Shown piece by piece: positions 22,901 to 33,640 of a stretch of 34,075 nucleotides of DNA (within the stretch, counting starts at the first letter, position 1; each line of letters opens with the position of its first letter). Source of the DNA: UBA11524 sp963642705 (GTDB lineage Bacteria > Bacillota > Clostridia > Christensenellales > Aristaeellaceae); the NCBI GenBank assembly GCA_963642705.1, contig CAVIHU010000019.1, positions 1 to 34,075 on the forward strand. The letters run 5' to 3'. The translations under genes were made by a program, and so were the position numbers. Under the pieces are notes generated by a model. It saw nothing but the letters and a program-made list of their open reading frames with translations, was not told where the DNA came from and ran no database searches.

Positions 22901-23865
22901 TGAATCCGCTGGGCGTTCCGTCCCGTATGAACATTGGTCAGGTGCTGGAAGTGCACCTGGGTCTCGCATGCCGTGCGCTCGGCTGGCACATCGCGACGCC
23001 CGTTTTCGACGGCGCGACGTACCCTGAGATCCGCGAATGCCTCAAGCTGGCTGCCGACACGATGTCCGCGCCCGTTGACGAGAGCGATCCGCGCATGACG
23101 CAGAGCTACTTCCACAACGGCAAGCCGCTTCGCCTGAACCTCGATGAAGAGGGACGCCGCCTGTTCCTTGACGGCAAAATCCGCCTGCGCGACGGCCGTA
23201 CCGGCAACTGGTTCGAAAACCCCGTCACCGTCGGCATCATGTACTTCCTGAAGCTGCACCATCTGGTCGATGACAAGATGCACGCCCGCTCCGTCGGTCC
23301 GTACTCCCTCGTCACGCAGCAGCCTCTGGGCGGCAAGGCGCAGTTCGGCGGTCAGCGCTTCGGCGAAATGGAGGTCTGGGCACTGGAGGCGTACGGCGCT
23401 GCCAATACCCTGCAGGAGATCCTGACCGTCAAGTCCGACGACACAGTCGGCCGCGTCAAGACCTACGAGGCCATCATCAAGGGCGAGAATATCCCCGCCC
23501 CCGGCGTCCCGGAATCCTTCAAGGTGCTCATCAAGGAGCTGCAGGCGCTGTGCCTGGACATCACCGTCCTCGACCGCAACCGCAACGTGGTGGAAATCCC
23601 CGAGCTCGACCCGGACGATCTCGTGCCGCCGACCAAGAATACACCGCCCGCGCCCGAGAAGCCGGAGCCTGTCATTACGCTGCCTGAGGATGACGAAGCC
23701 GATACCGTCAGCCCCGACTTCCCCGGTCTGGAGGACGATGGCGACGACGACATCTCCATCCCGCTGGACTTCGACGCAGACGACGAGGACAACGATGATC
23801 TGGACACCATGTCTCTGGATGATCTCGGCTTCAGCGATCTGAATCTGGACGACGAGGATCAGTAA
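19960..23865 (+). CDS. rpoB: RNA polymerase beta subunit
   Basis: RpoB forms one pincer and much of the active centre of RNA polymerase. The 1301-residue product has the protrusion, lobe, fork and flap in order. The rifampicin-binding cluster begins near residue 495 with GSSQLSQFMDQNNPLAELTH and keeps the Asp, His and Ser positions whose changes give rifampicin resistance, so sensitivity is predicted. GDKMSGRHGNKG and the C-terminal GGKAQFGGQRFGEMEVWALEAYGAA clamp region are canonical. After about residue 1210 there is an extra Pro- and Asp/Glu-rich tail (DDEADTVSP... to DDEDQ). ATG 19960 follows AAGGGGTGA by 12 bases; ATG 19978 is an alternative. No rplJL lies upstream. Confidence 0.98.
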   Translation: MAHEVAMGKLRKRISFSRINEGLEMPDLIEVQKKSYQRFLDTDLREVLADASPITNYNGNLELTFTDYKLGEPKNSVERCRERDMTYAAPLNIHVHLYDSETSEIKETDVYMGDFPLMTENGTFVINGADRVIVSQLVRSPGCYYTKTLDKAGMPLYSSQIIPNRGAWLEYETDSNNVIWVRLDRARKLCLTTLLRALGYETDDDIRNLLGDDKRLEATMAKDTTVAEASKDRGGTTRTLREQALITIYKKQKPDEPESVESATNMFKALFYDPKRYDVMRVGRYKFNKKLSIATRINRHIVAEDIIDPRTGEVMLRAGHRIDLETARRVQNAGVNRVLLDCEGETRVVVGNNFVDASEYLPFDPKEVGILEMVHLPTLKEIIDNVEPDQLKQVVADNVSHLVPKHITDDDMVASISYLLGLPYGIGTTDDIDHLGNRRLRSVGELLQNQFRTGLARMERNVRERMSAQDGSQDYQPDSLISIRPVTAAIKEFFGSSQLSQFMDQNNPLAELTHKRRLSALGPGGLNRDRASFEVRDVHYSHYSRICPIETPEGPNIGLIGSLATYARINEYGFIEAPYRRVDKEHRRVTNEHVYMTADEEDFYRIATATEPLDENNCFVNDMITVREVTEYVQVPGNQVDFIDVSPRQVVSIATGMIPFLENDDATRALMGSNMQRQAVPLLVPEAPYVGTGLEFKVGHDSGVVVLAREDGVVEKVCGDEIIIRDDLGERHRYHLTKFARTNQSNCNNQRPVVSAGQRVCKDDLLADGPSTEKGEIALGRNALIGFMNWEGYNYEDAVLLSEKLVKEDIYTSIHMEEFECEARESKLGPDEITRDIPNVGDDAVKDLDERGIIRIGAEVRAGDILVGKVTPKGETELTSEERLMRAIFGEKAREVRDTSLRVPHGEWGVVVDVKIFDRAHSDELSPSVQQMVRVYIAQKRKISVGDKMSGRHGNKGVVSRVLREEDMPFLPDGTPLQIVLNPLGVPSRMNIGQVLEVHLGLACRALGWHIATPVFDGATYPEIRECLKLAADTMSAPVDESDPRMTQSYFHNGKPLRLNLDEEGRRLFLDGKIRLRDGRTGNWFENPVTVGIMYFLKLHHLVDDKMHARSVGPYSLVTQQPLGGKAQFGGQRFGEMEVWALEAYGAANTLQEILTVKSDDTVGRVKTYEAIIKGENIPAPGVPESFKVLIKELQALCLDITVLDRNRNVVEIPELDPDDLVPPTKNTPPAPEKPEPVITLPEDDEADTVSPDFPGLEDDGDDDISIPLDFDADDEDNDDLDTMSLDDLGFSDLNLDDEDQ

Positions 23866-23881
23866 TTTTATCACCTGTTTC

Positions 23882-23918
23882 GCCGCAGCCGGAGAACTGC
23901 TTTCCGGCTGCCGGCTTT
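23882..23918 (+). other. Hairpin in the rpoB-rpoC spacer
   Basis: GCAGCCGGA and TCCGGCTGC form a 9-bp stem, extended by GCC/GGC around one bulged base, with CTTTTCC after it. The spacer is 103 bases, wide for rpoBC. Partial termination, processing or stabilisation could tune RpoC; the U-tract is weak. Confidence 0.5.
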
Positions 23919-23968
23919 TCCGAACCGGATATAGGCTCGGTGTTACAATGAAGGGAGTGTGAACCCTT

Positions 23969-27901
<3,933 letters not shown>

Positions 27902-27915
27902 TTCACATCAGCTGA

Positions 27916-27958
27916 CAAAAGTTGAGACAGAGGTGTGCATCTGCGCTCTTGACTTTTG
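27916..27958 (+). terminator. Stem-loop after rpoC
   Basis: CAAAAGT pairs with ACTTTTG, with an inner CAGA/TCTG pairing. What follows is AATAATAC rather than a U-run. It may protect the rpoBC mRNA end or terminate weakly. Confidence 0.4.
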
Positions 27959-27987
27959 AATAATACATTAAGAAGAGGTTTTCATCT

Positions 27988-28134
27988 ATGTTGCATAAGT
28001 TGTTTTGCTTTGTTCAGAAGGCAGAGAAGCTCATCTGCACGCTTCTCATCTGTGTTACGTGCATCATTGCAGCACTTATTCTTAGATCTGCAATGATCGA
28101 ATTCGGTAATATCTTGCTTTACTGGCATCCCTAA
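27988..28134 (+). CDS. Small putative membrane peptide (48 residues)
   Basis: An ATG with AAGAAGAGG about eleven bases upstream opens a 48-residue frame starting MLHKLFCFVQKAEK. One hydrophobic helix follows (LICTLLICVTCIIAALIL) with three cysteines, and the end is YWHP. It would insert as a single-pass membrane peptide. I recognise no family. Codons are AT-richer (TTT, CTT, ATT, GTT, TCT) than in rpoC or aroK, matching the next gene, with which it probably forms a small transferred or fast-evolving cassette. Spacing to the next ATG is 24 bases. Confidence is limited by its size. Confidence 0.5.
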   Translation: MLHKLFCFVQKAEKLICTLLICVTCIIAALILRSAMIEFGNILLYWHP

Positions 28135-28158
28135 AGCACCTAAACGGAGGTAATATTG

Positions 28159-28831
28159 ATGAAGAAAATACTCGCATTGTTCCTCGCGTGTTGCTCTTGT
28201 TTCTGCGGCATTTGCCGACACCTTCCCAGTCGTAAATATCGCAGAAACTGCAGAAGGTATTCCTGCTGCTCTTGTTGCTGATATAGTCTCCTCCCATCCT
28301 GATGCATCTGCAATCAACATTGTCTCATGGCATCAGGTTGAAGCTTCTTCGACTTCCGCAACTGGCAATCCGGTCGGTGTGCTGGTTTTCCCAACACAAT
28401 ACACTTACAGCAACATAAAAGTCAACTATGCACAACACCATGGCAGATTCCGTTCTGATTTTCTCCTCTCAGTTGCACGTGGTGCAACTGCACAGTTGAC
28501 TACTACATATTCCTTTAGCACAAGCACCACTGTTTCTGGTAGTGTAACCGCCGGTGATAACAAGAACGTCGCTTTGCCCCTTGCGGCAACGCTGGGGCTT
28601 AATGCAAGTTCAAGCGTAGCAGTGACTGTTGCCGTTTCCCGTGTCTTTTCCGGTCCGTCAGAATCGTCACAATACAACACTCGCTTGTTTTATGTAGACT
28701 ACTATGGTGATATCGGCGGCTGGAGCTGCACAGCAACTCGCGCTTTCCCTGCATCCACTGTTCAGATGAGTGGCATGTTCATTGAGCCGACAGATTACGT
28801 TGAGTATTCTGTTGATAAACTGATCCAATAA
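28159..28831 (+). pseudogene. Frameshifted gene for a secreted protein of unknown function
   Basis: An ATG with ACGGAGG upstream encodes MKKILALFLA, the start of a signal peptide. At about 28189 one extra T shifts the frame. In the next frame reading continues without a stop from 28190 to 28831 as VALVSAAFADTFPVVN..., exactly the missing hydrophobic core and AFA cleavage site. Removing one base gives an exported protein of about 224 residues. The mature part is rich in Ser, Thr, Val and Ala (TTTYSFSTSTTVSGSV) and looks like beta-strands. Its family is unknown to me. Without the shift, translation ends after 40 residues as a Cys-rich peptide (stop at 28279-28281). This may be a real mutation, phase variation or an assembly error. 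A terminator follows. Confidence 0.7.
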
Positions 28832-28839
28832 CCCCTTTC

Positions 28840-28869
28840 GGCGGTTGCAGCACACAGCAACCGCCTTTT
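28840..28869 (+). terminator. Terminator after the secreted-protein gene
   Basis: GGCGGTTGC and GCAACCGCC form a perfect 9-bp stem with an 8-base loop, then TTTTA. It begins nine bases past the stop. Confidence 0.88.
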
Positions 28870-28898
28870 ATCTCTTTTCATTGAAAGGACTCACTGCC

Positions 28899-29396
28899 AT
28901 GCGCAACATCGTCCTCATCGGTATGCCCGGCTGCGGCAAGTCCACCGTCGGCGTCGTCCTCGCGAAGGCACTCGGCATGGATTTCGTTGATTCCGACCTT
29001 GTCATCCAGTCCACCATGCACGATACGCTCGCGCACCTCATCGAGCAGCACGGCGACGACGGCTTCCGCGAGATTGAAAACCGCGTGAATGCGTCCATCG
29101 ACGTCAGCAACAGCATCATCGCCACCGGCGGCAGCGTCATTTACGGCGCGGAAGCCATGGCGCACCTGAAGAGCATCGCGACCGTCGTGTATCTGCGGCT
29201 GACGTGTCCGAACCTCGCTGAGCGTCTGGGCGACCTGCACGCCCGCGGCGTGACGATCAAGCCCGGCTGGACATTGCAGGATCTCTACAACGAACGCTGC
29301 CCGCTGTATGAGCAGTACGCCGACATCGTGCAGGACTGCGATGGCATGCTGCTGCGCGAGGTTGTGGCGGCGCTGCAAAAGAAGCTGAATGCATAA
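28899..29396 (+). CDS. aroK: Shikimate kinase
   Basis: AroK phosphorylates shikimate with ATP in the route to chorismate and aromatic amino acids. The 165-residue protein has Walker A GMPGCGKST (8-16), the shikimate-binding Asp in FVDSD and the GFREIENRV helix with its Arg. The usual GGG of the shikimate site reads ATGGSVIY here, one Gly changed to Ser. The lid region lacks the most common RP.L wording, so it is a divergent member, but size and motif order fit. AAAGGA precedes the ATG by about ten bases. No other aro gene is nearby. Confidence 0.88.
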   Translation: MRNIVLIGMPGCGKSTVGVVLAKALGMDFVDSDLVIQSTMHDTLAHLIEQHGDDGFREIENRVNASIDVSNSIIATGGSVIYGAEAMAHLKSIATVVYLRLTCPNLAERLGDLHARGVTIKPGWTLQDLYNERCPLYEQYADIVQDCDGMLLREVVAALQKKLNA

Positions 29397-29400
29397 AAAC

Positions 29401-29433
29401 ACAGGCGGAACGGCCATTCGTTTCGCCTGTTTG
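29401..29433 (+). terminator. aroK terminator
   Basis: ACAGGCG.AACG pairs with CGTT.CGCCTGT around a short loop, followed by TTTGT. It begins five bases after the aroK stop and ends just before the rlmA ribosome binding site, so it may be leaky. Confidence 0.7.
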
Positions 29434-29453
29434 TCTGAGAAGGAGGAGCTGCG

Positions 29454-30284
29454 ATGCTGTCCAAGCGCGACCGCCTGTTTTTCGCCATCGAACAGCTGAA
29501 CGGGCTGATTTGCCCGACCTGCCGGAGACCGCTGATCCGTCAGGGGGATTCGCTCGTCTGCGCAGGCGGCCATCTGCTGAATGTCAACCGGCGCGGCTGC
29601 CTGAATCTGCTGTCATCACGCACCGGCACGTTCTATGACGCGGCGCTCTTTGCGGCTCGTCAGCGCGTGTTCGATGCAGGCTGCTACATGGGCGTTGCGC
29701 ACGTCCTCCGCGCGATGCTGCCCGATTCGCCTGCCCGCATCCTCGATGTCGGCTGCGGCGAGGGCTGGTACCTGAATGCTTTGCTGACCGCCCGCCCGGA
29801 CTGTATCGGCGCAGGCATCGACATCAGCCGCGACGCGATCCTGCTTGCTGCGAATCATCCGTGCAGCGCCGTGTGGTGTGTGGCGGACTTGCGCCGCCTC
29901 CCCTTCGCGGATGGGACATTCGACGTCGTGCTCGATGTGCTCACCCCTGCCAACTATCAGGAATTTCAGCGCGTGCTCAAGCCGAACGGTGCATTTATCA
30001 AGGTCTATCCGGGCGAGGATTATCTCCGCGAAATCCGGCATGCACGCGGTTTGCCTGCCTACACCGAGGGGCAGGTCGATGCGTACCTGCATGAAAAAGC
30101 GGCGGTGCTGAAAACGTGCCGCGTGCATGAAGCCGTGACCGTAACACCGTCGCTCTGGCGCGATTTTGTGTATATGACGCCGCTGAATCAGGATTTATCC
30201 GATGCAGAAAAGGAGCATCTGGCAAGCCTGCCGCGCAAATGCGTCACGATTGATTTGCACATTGCTCAGTGCCGCCTTCAATAA
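29454..30284 (+). CDS. rlmA: 23S rRNA (guanine-N1)-methyltransferase, RlmA family
   Basis: RlmA enzymes methylate N1 of G745 or G748 in hairpin 35 of 23S rRNA. The 276-residue product has an N-terminal zinc finger (Cys20, Cys23, Cys36, His40 in ICPTC...LVCAGGH), followed by NVNRRGCLNLL. A Rossmann methyltransferase domain comes next, with SAM motif ILDVGCGEGWY at about 95-105, DISRDAI, and LDVLTPANYQEFQRVLKPNG. Zinc finger plus these blocks identifies the family; whether it targets G745 or G748 (the tylosin-resistance type) cannot be decided here. The start follows AAGGAGGAG. Confidence 0.9.
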   Translation: MLSKRDRLFFAIEQLNGLICPTCRRPLIRQGDSLVCAGGHLLNVNRRGCLNLLSSRTGTFYDAALFAARQRVFDAGCYMGVAHVLRAMLPDSPARILDVGCGEGWYLNALLTARPDCIGAGIDISRDAILLAANHPCSAVWCVADLRRLPFADGTFDVVLDVLTPANYQEFQRVLKPNGAFIKVYPGEDYLREIRHARGLPAYTEGQVDAYLHEKAAVLKTCRVHEAVTVTPSLWRDFVYMTPLNQDLSDAEKEHLASLPRKCVTIDLHIAQCRLQ

Positions 30285-30396
30285 CATGGCGGAACCCGTA
30301 TGAAAACGGCGCGCCTTGATTCCGTAAGGACTTCGTCCTCCGGACTGCTTCGCTATATGCATTGGTCCGCAGCAGAGGGAGCCTTCGCCGTATGAT
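30285..30396. repeat. Palindrome-rich convergent spacer (possible dispersed element)
   Basis: The space between convergent rlmA and trpZ holds GGAC TTC GTCC (30327-30337), CGGAC...GTCCG around TGCTTCGCTATATGCATTG, an 8-base palindrome GGCGCGCC, and related CCGTATGA boxes near both ends. There is no U-tract terminator and no ORF. The density of palindromes is typical of small repeated elements, but only one copy is in this window. Confidence 0.35.
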
Positions 30397-31170
30397 TTAG
30401 TTGCCCAGTTCCACGCTGATAGCGGTGAACGTTTCCAGCAGGTCCTCCACGCAGACCTGCTTTTTTTCTTCCCCGGCTTTATCGATGATGATATGCCCCT
30501 GATGCATCATCAGCAGGCGATCACCGTACTCCACCGCGTAGCGCAGATTGTGCGTGACCATCAGCGTCGTCAGGTGCTTTTCGCGAACAATCCTGTCCGT
30601 CAGCATCATGACAACCTCAGCCGTTTTCGGGTCAAGCGCGGCGGTGTGTTCATCAAGAATCAGAAAATCAATCGGCGTCATGGTCGCCATGAGGAGCGCG
30701 AGCACCTGCCGCTGTCCGCCGGAAAGCGAGCCGACGAGCGAGTTCATCTTGTCCTCCAGCCCAAGTCCGAGCGGCGCAAGCATATCGCGGTAGGCATTGA
30801 TGCGCTTGCGGTTCGTGCCGGGCGTCAGCCCGAACGGCTTGCCCTTGTTGTCCGCCATGGACATGTTCTGCAGGATGGTCATGGTACCGCACGTGCCCAT
30901 CGCCGGATTCTGGTATACGCGCCCCATCCGGCGGTAGCGGCGGTATTCCTTCATGCGCGTGATGTCCTGCCCGTCCATGAAAATCTGACCGGCATCGACC
31001 GGAATCGAGCCGCAGAGGAGGTTCAGCATGCTCGTTTTTCCCGAGCCGTTGCTGCCGACGACGCTGACGAAGCTCCCCTGCTCAATCTGCAATGAAAAGT
31101 CGCTGAACAGGCATGTTTCCTGCACCGTGCCCGGATTATAGATTTTCGTGATTTTTTTCATCTCAAGCAT
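30397..31170 (-). CDS. trpZ: ABC transporter ATPase of a tryptophan-type importer (TrpZ-like)
   Basis: This 257-residue ATPase powers the importer formed with the two upstream genes. Walker A GSNGSGKT (39-46), a Q-loop at VYQNPAMG, signature LSGGQRQ (149-155), Walker B FLILDEH with Glu174, D-loop ALD and switch MVTHN are all intact. It groups by sequence feel with the ATPases paired to COG4120 permeases and COG2984 binding proteins. Its ATG overlaps the permease stop by 8 bases, and it is the last gene of the operon. Substrate assignment to tryptophan rests on the T-box specifier upstream rather than on this protein. Confidence 0.85.
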   Translation of the reverse strand: MLEMKKITKIYNPGTVQETCLFSDFSLQIEQGSFVSVVGSNGSGKTSMLNLLCGSIPVDAGQIFMDGQDITRMKEYRRYRRMGRVYQNPAMGTCGTMTILQNMSMADNKGKPFGLTPGTNRKRINAYRDMLAPLGLGLEDKMNSLVGSLSGGQRQVLALLMATMTPIDFLILDEHTAALDPKTAEVVMMLTDRIVREKHLTTLMVTHNLRYAVEYGDRLLMMHQGHIIIDKAGEEKKQVCVEDLLETFTAISVELGN

Positions 31171-32050
31171 GGATGCGCACCTTCTTTTTCCGAATATTCG
31201 ACAGCACCAGAATCGCCAGAAACAGAACGGCGGTGATCAGCTTCATATCCTGCGCATCCATGCCGAGCGAAATCGCGATCGACACGCACGCCTTGTAGAG
31301 GATGGAGCCGATGAGCACCATCGTGGTGGAACGCATGAAGGTCACGCGGCGGAACAGGTTCGTGCCGATAATGACGGATGCGAGTCCTGCCACCATGGTG
31401 CCCGTGCCCATCGAGATGTCGAAGAAGCGCTGCTGCTGGCACATGACTGCGCCGCCGAGCGCCACGAGAGCATTGGCAATCACGAGACCGAGAATCTTGA
31501 TTTTGCCCTGGTCGCAGCTCAGCGTCGTCACAACAGACGGGTTATCGCCCGCAGCGCACAGGAGATAGCCGCACTTCGTCCGCAGAAAGACATCGAGAAG
31601 CGTCTTTGCAAGCACCGCAATCACGAGAATCATCAGCACCGTCGAATACGGCGAAAGCCAGCCCGGCAGCGATTTCGTAAAGGCATTTTTGAACAGCGTG
31701 TCGCCCGAAAACAGCGCAACGTTCGCCTTGCCCGCAATGTGCAGGTTGATAGAATACAAGCCGGTCATTGTGATAATTCCGCTGAGCAGGTCACGGACAT
31801 GACACTTGACGTGGATAATGCCGGTCACAAGCCCTGCGACCGCGCCTGCCGCCATGCCGGCGAGCAGCGTCAGCCACGGCGAAACGCCCTGAAGCGTCAG
31901 CGTAGCGGAGACCGCCGCGCCCAGCGGAAACGAGCTGTCCACCGTCAGATCCGGAAAATCAAGAATACGATACGTGATCAGGAGCCCCAGCGCCATAATG
32001 CCATAAATCAGCCCCTGTTCCAGAATGCCAATGAACGAGCTCAGGGTCAT
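31163..32050 (-). CDS. trpY: ABC transporter permease of a tryptophan-type importer (TrpY-like)
   Basis: A roughly 295-residue hydrophobic permease with eight or more membrane helices, of the COG4120 type related to branched-chain amino-acid permeases. It opens MTLSSFIGILEQGLIYGIMALGLLITYRILDFPDLTVD, the family's usual start, with the central GLVTGIIHVKCHVRDLLSGIITM. ATG 32050 has GAAGAGGTG six bases upstream; in-frame ATGs at 32074 and 32104 would add a hydrophilic tail and are less likely. It lies between the binding protein and the ATPase. A strong hairpin separates it from trpX, which may lower its expression relative to the binding protein. Confidence 0.85.
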   Translation of the reverse strand: MTLSSFIGILEQGLIYGIMALGLLITYRILDFPDLTVDSSFPLGAAVSATLTLQGVSPWLTLLAGMAAGAVAGLVTGIIHVKCHVRDLLSGIITMTGLYSINLHIAGKANVALFSGDTLFKNAFTKSLPGWLSPYSTVLMILVIAVLAKTLLDVFLRTKCGYLLCAAGDNPSVVTTLSCDQGKIKILGLVIANALVALGGAVMCQQQRFFDISMGTGTMVAGLASVIIGTNLFRRVTFMRSTTMVLIGSILYKACVSIAISLGMDAQDMKLITAVLFLAILVLSNIRKKKVRIHA

Positions 32051-32079
32051 AACGTGCACCTCTTCCAAATCCATGTTTA

Positions 32080-32113
32080 GCCTTCCGAACGATTTTGCAA
32101 CCATCCGGAAGGC
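32080..32113. other. Hairpin between trpX and trpY
   Basis: GCCTTCCG and CGGAAGGC form an 8-bp stem around 18 bases. On the plus strand GTTTTTG follows; on the minus (operon) strand only TAAAC follows. For the operon it is therefore more likely an RNA-stabilising or processing stem than a terminator. Confidence 0.55.
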
Positions 32114-32125
32114 GTTTTTGTTTGA

Positions 32126-33097
32126 TTATTCTGCCGCGGTGACATCGATCGCGCGATCGGCCAGCTCATCGGGAAGCGTCAGACCGTAAGCCGCCATCGC
32201 TTCCGGATTGATGTACAGGTAGGAGTTGCTGATGGTTTCGTAGGGGATGTCAGCCGCGCTTTCGCCGTTCAACACGCGCGCCGCCATCTTGCCGGTCTGA
32301 CGGCCGAGCTCAGTGTATTCAAGACCTTCAGACGCGACACAGCCCAGTTCAACCTGCTCGATTTCGCTGCCGAACACGGGCTTGCCGTACTCCTGAGACT
32401 TTTCCAGCACCACCGCCAGATAGCTGACAACCGTGTTATCGGTCAGGTTCGTCGTGCAGTCAACCTGCGGCAGCAGCGCATCGAGCGCCATCGGGAGGTC
32501 AGCGCCGGTCGAAATGCCCTTATCGATGATTTCAAAGCCGTACTGCGGCGCCAGCTCCTTGTACAGCGCAAGCGTCGCATCGCTGTTCGTTTCGCTCGTG
32601 GTGTGCAGGATGCCGATTTTGGTTGCTTCGGGCATCATCGCGCGGATGAGCTTCAGCTGCGCCTCGACGGGCAGCGCATCGCTCGTGCCGGTAATGTTGC
32701 CAGGGTTCGTGCCGTCCTCGTTCGCCAGATTCGCGCTGACCGGGTCGCTGACAGCGGTGTAAATCACCGGAATGCCGGCATCCTCCGCCGCATTGAACGC
32801 CGCCATCGCAGCAGGTGTCGCAATCGCGCAAATCATGTCGTACTTGCCGGCCATGATATCGGCAATCTGCGCCGCGATGGACGTGTCCGCCTGCGCATTC
32901 TGCACATCAAAGACCACATTTTCTCCTTCGACATAGCCTTCCGCCGCAAGACCTTCGATAAAGCCGGTGCGGCAATTGTCCAGGGAGCCGTGCTCCGCGA
33001 ATTGCAGGATACCGATGCGGATTTGCTCATCCGCCATCGCCGTTGCGCTCAGGAGAACCAGAATTGCCATCACAAGTGCCGCCATTTTCTTCATCAT
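32126..33097 (-). CDS. trpX: ABC transporter substrate-binding protein (TrpX-like)
   Basis: The 323-residue exported protein belongs to the TrpX/COG2984 substrate-binding family. IRIGILQFAEHGSLDNCRTGF, then GENVVFDVQNAQAD, CAIATPAAMAAFNAAED, PVIYTAVSDPV and the late LGRQTGKMAARVLNGE are typical. A signal peptide (KKMAALVMAILVLLSATAMADE) has no lipobox cysteine, unusual in a Gram-positive, where binding proteins are normally lipid-anchored. AAGGGTGG lies eight bases before ATG 33097, preferred over GTG 33109. It is the first gene after a T-box whose specifier reads TGG, so tryptophan or a precursor is the inferred ligand. Confidence 0.88.
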   Translation of the reverse strand: MMKKMAALVMAILVLLSATAMADEQIRIGILQFAEHGSLDNCRTGFIEGLAAEGYVEGENVVFDVQNAQADTSIAAQIADIMAGKYDMICAIATPAAMAAFNAAEDAGIPVIYTAVSDPVSANLANEDGTNPGNITGTSDALPVEAQLKLIRAMMPEATKIGILHTTSETNSDATLALYKELAPQYGFEIIDKGISTGADLPMALDALLPQVDCTTNLTDNTVVSYLAVVLEKSQEYGKPVFGSEIEQVELGCVASEGLEYTELGRQTGKMAARVLNGESAADIPYETISNSYLYINPEAMAAYGLTLPDELADRAIDVTAAE

Positions 33098-33129
33098 AAC
33101 AAGACCCACCCTTTCAATTTAAGTTGCCT

Positions 33130-33405
33130 GGAATAAAAAAACACCCCAGTCGTTTCCGACTGAGGCGGTATTCCCGCGGTGCCACTCAGCTTCGCTTCCT
33201 CCTTGCAAAGGAAACGCACTCTTTCGCATACCCTTGATATGCGCCGCCCTGATAACGGGTGCGGATAACCCGTTTTGCCCTACAACACCTGTGTGCATTG
33301 GGGCAAACCCTCCGGAGTCCATTCGCTGCAGCCGTTCGTGCCGCCGTTCCACTATCAGCGGCTCCCTGGATCGAACTGAGAGCAGTTACTTCTCTCCGTC
33401 ACCGG
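33130..33405 (-). promoter_or_regulatory. T-box riboswitch (Trp) upstream of trpXYZ
   Basis: On the minus strand the leader begins with stem I (AGAGAAGTAACTG, with the AGTA-type bend). The specifier loop is GAA TGG ACTCCGG, TGG at 33319-33321 being the tryptophan codon. Further on are the T-box GAGTGGCACCGCG (ending at 33175) and the terminator. The layout matches the serS leader at 10000-10240. Uncharged tRNA-Trp would bind and allow read-through into the ABC importer genes, so uptake rises when tryptophan is short. Confidence 0.9.
33134..33164 (-). terminator. Terminator helix of the Trp T-box
   Basis: On the minus strand CCTCAGTCG pairs with CGACTGGGG over 9 bases with a 3- to 4-base loop, followed by TGTTTTTTT. 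It competes with the antiterminator containing the T-box sequence just upstream. Confidence 0.9.
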
Positions 33406-33416
33406 TTTATGGCATT

Positions 33417-33445
33417 ATCATACTCGCAGTTTGTTCTCTTGTCAA
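33417..33445 (-). promoter_or_regulatory. Promoter of the Trp T-box/trpXYZ operon
   Basis: On the minus strand TTGACA (33440-33445) and TATGAT (33417-33422) are 17 bases apart. The promoter begins about 45 bases after the rRNA operon terminator. Confidence 0.85.
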
Positions 33446-33483
33446 GTGGGGAAATTGTTTTTGTACTGTTTTTCGTGATGAAA

Positions 33484-33515
33484 GAAAATCCCCCTCGACA
33501 CTATAGCCGAGGGGG
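33484..33515 (-). terminator. rRNA operon terminator
   Basis: On the minus strand CCCCCTCG (33508-33515) and CGAGGGGG (33490-33497) form an 8-bp stem, followed by ATTTTCTTT. It lies nine bases past the 5S end. Confidence 0.88.
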
Positions 33516-33523
33516 TAAAGGGA

Positions 33524-33640
33524 ATCCGGCAGCGACTTATCCTCCCGGGCCGTTTCCAGCCAAGTACTTTCAGCACTGGAGAGCTTAACTGCTGTGTTCG
33601 GTATGGGAACAGGTGGAACCTCTCCGTCATTGCCACCGGA
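33524..33640 (-). rRNA. rrf: 5S ribosomal RNA
   Basis: On the minus strand the sequence shows the conserved 5S blocks GGTTCCACCTGTTCCCATAC, CGAACACAGCAGTTAAGCTC and AGTACTTGGCTGG. The ends TCCGGTGGC and GCTGCCGGA pair as helix I, setting a length of about 117 bases. It is the last gene of the rRNA operon; no tRNA lies between it and the terminator. Confidence 0.96.

Noticed and set aside
28159..28281. A 40-residue Cys-rich peptide as a gene in its own right
   Set aside because: The next frame restores a perfect signal peptide and a long open frame, so a one-base shift explains it better.
32080..32120. Plus-strand intrinsic terminator between trpX and trpY
   Set aside because: Hairpin plus GTTTTTG fits the plus strand, but no plus-strand gene reads into it; kept only as an operon hairpin.
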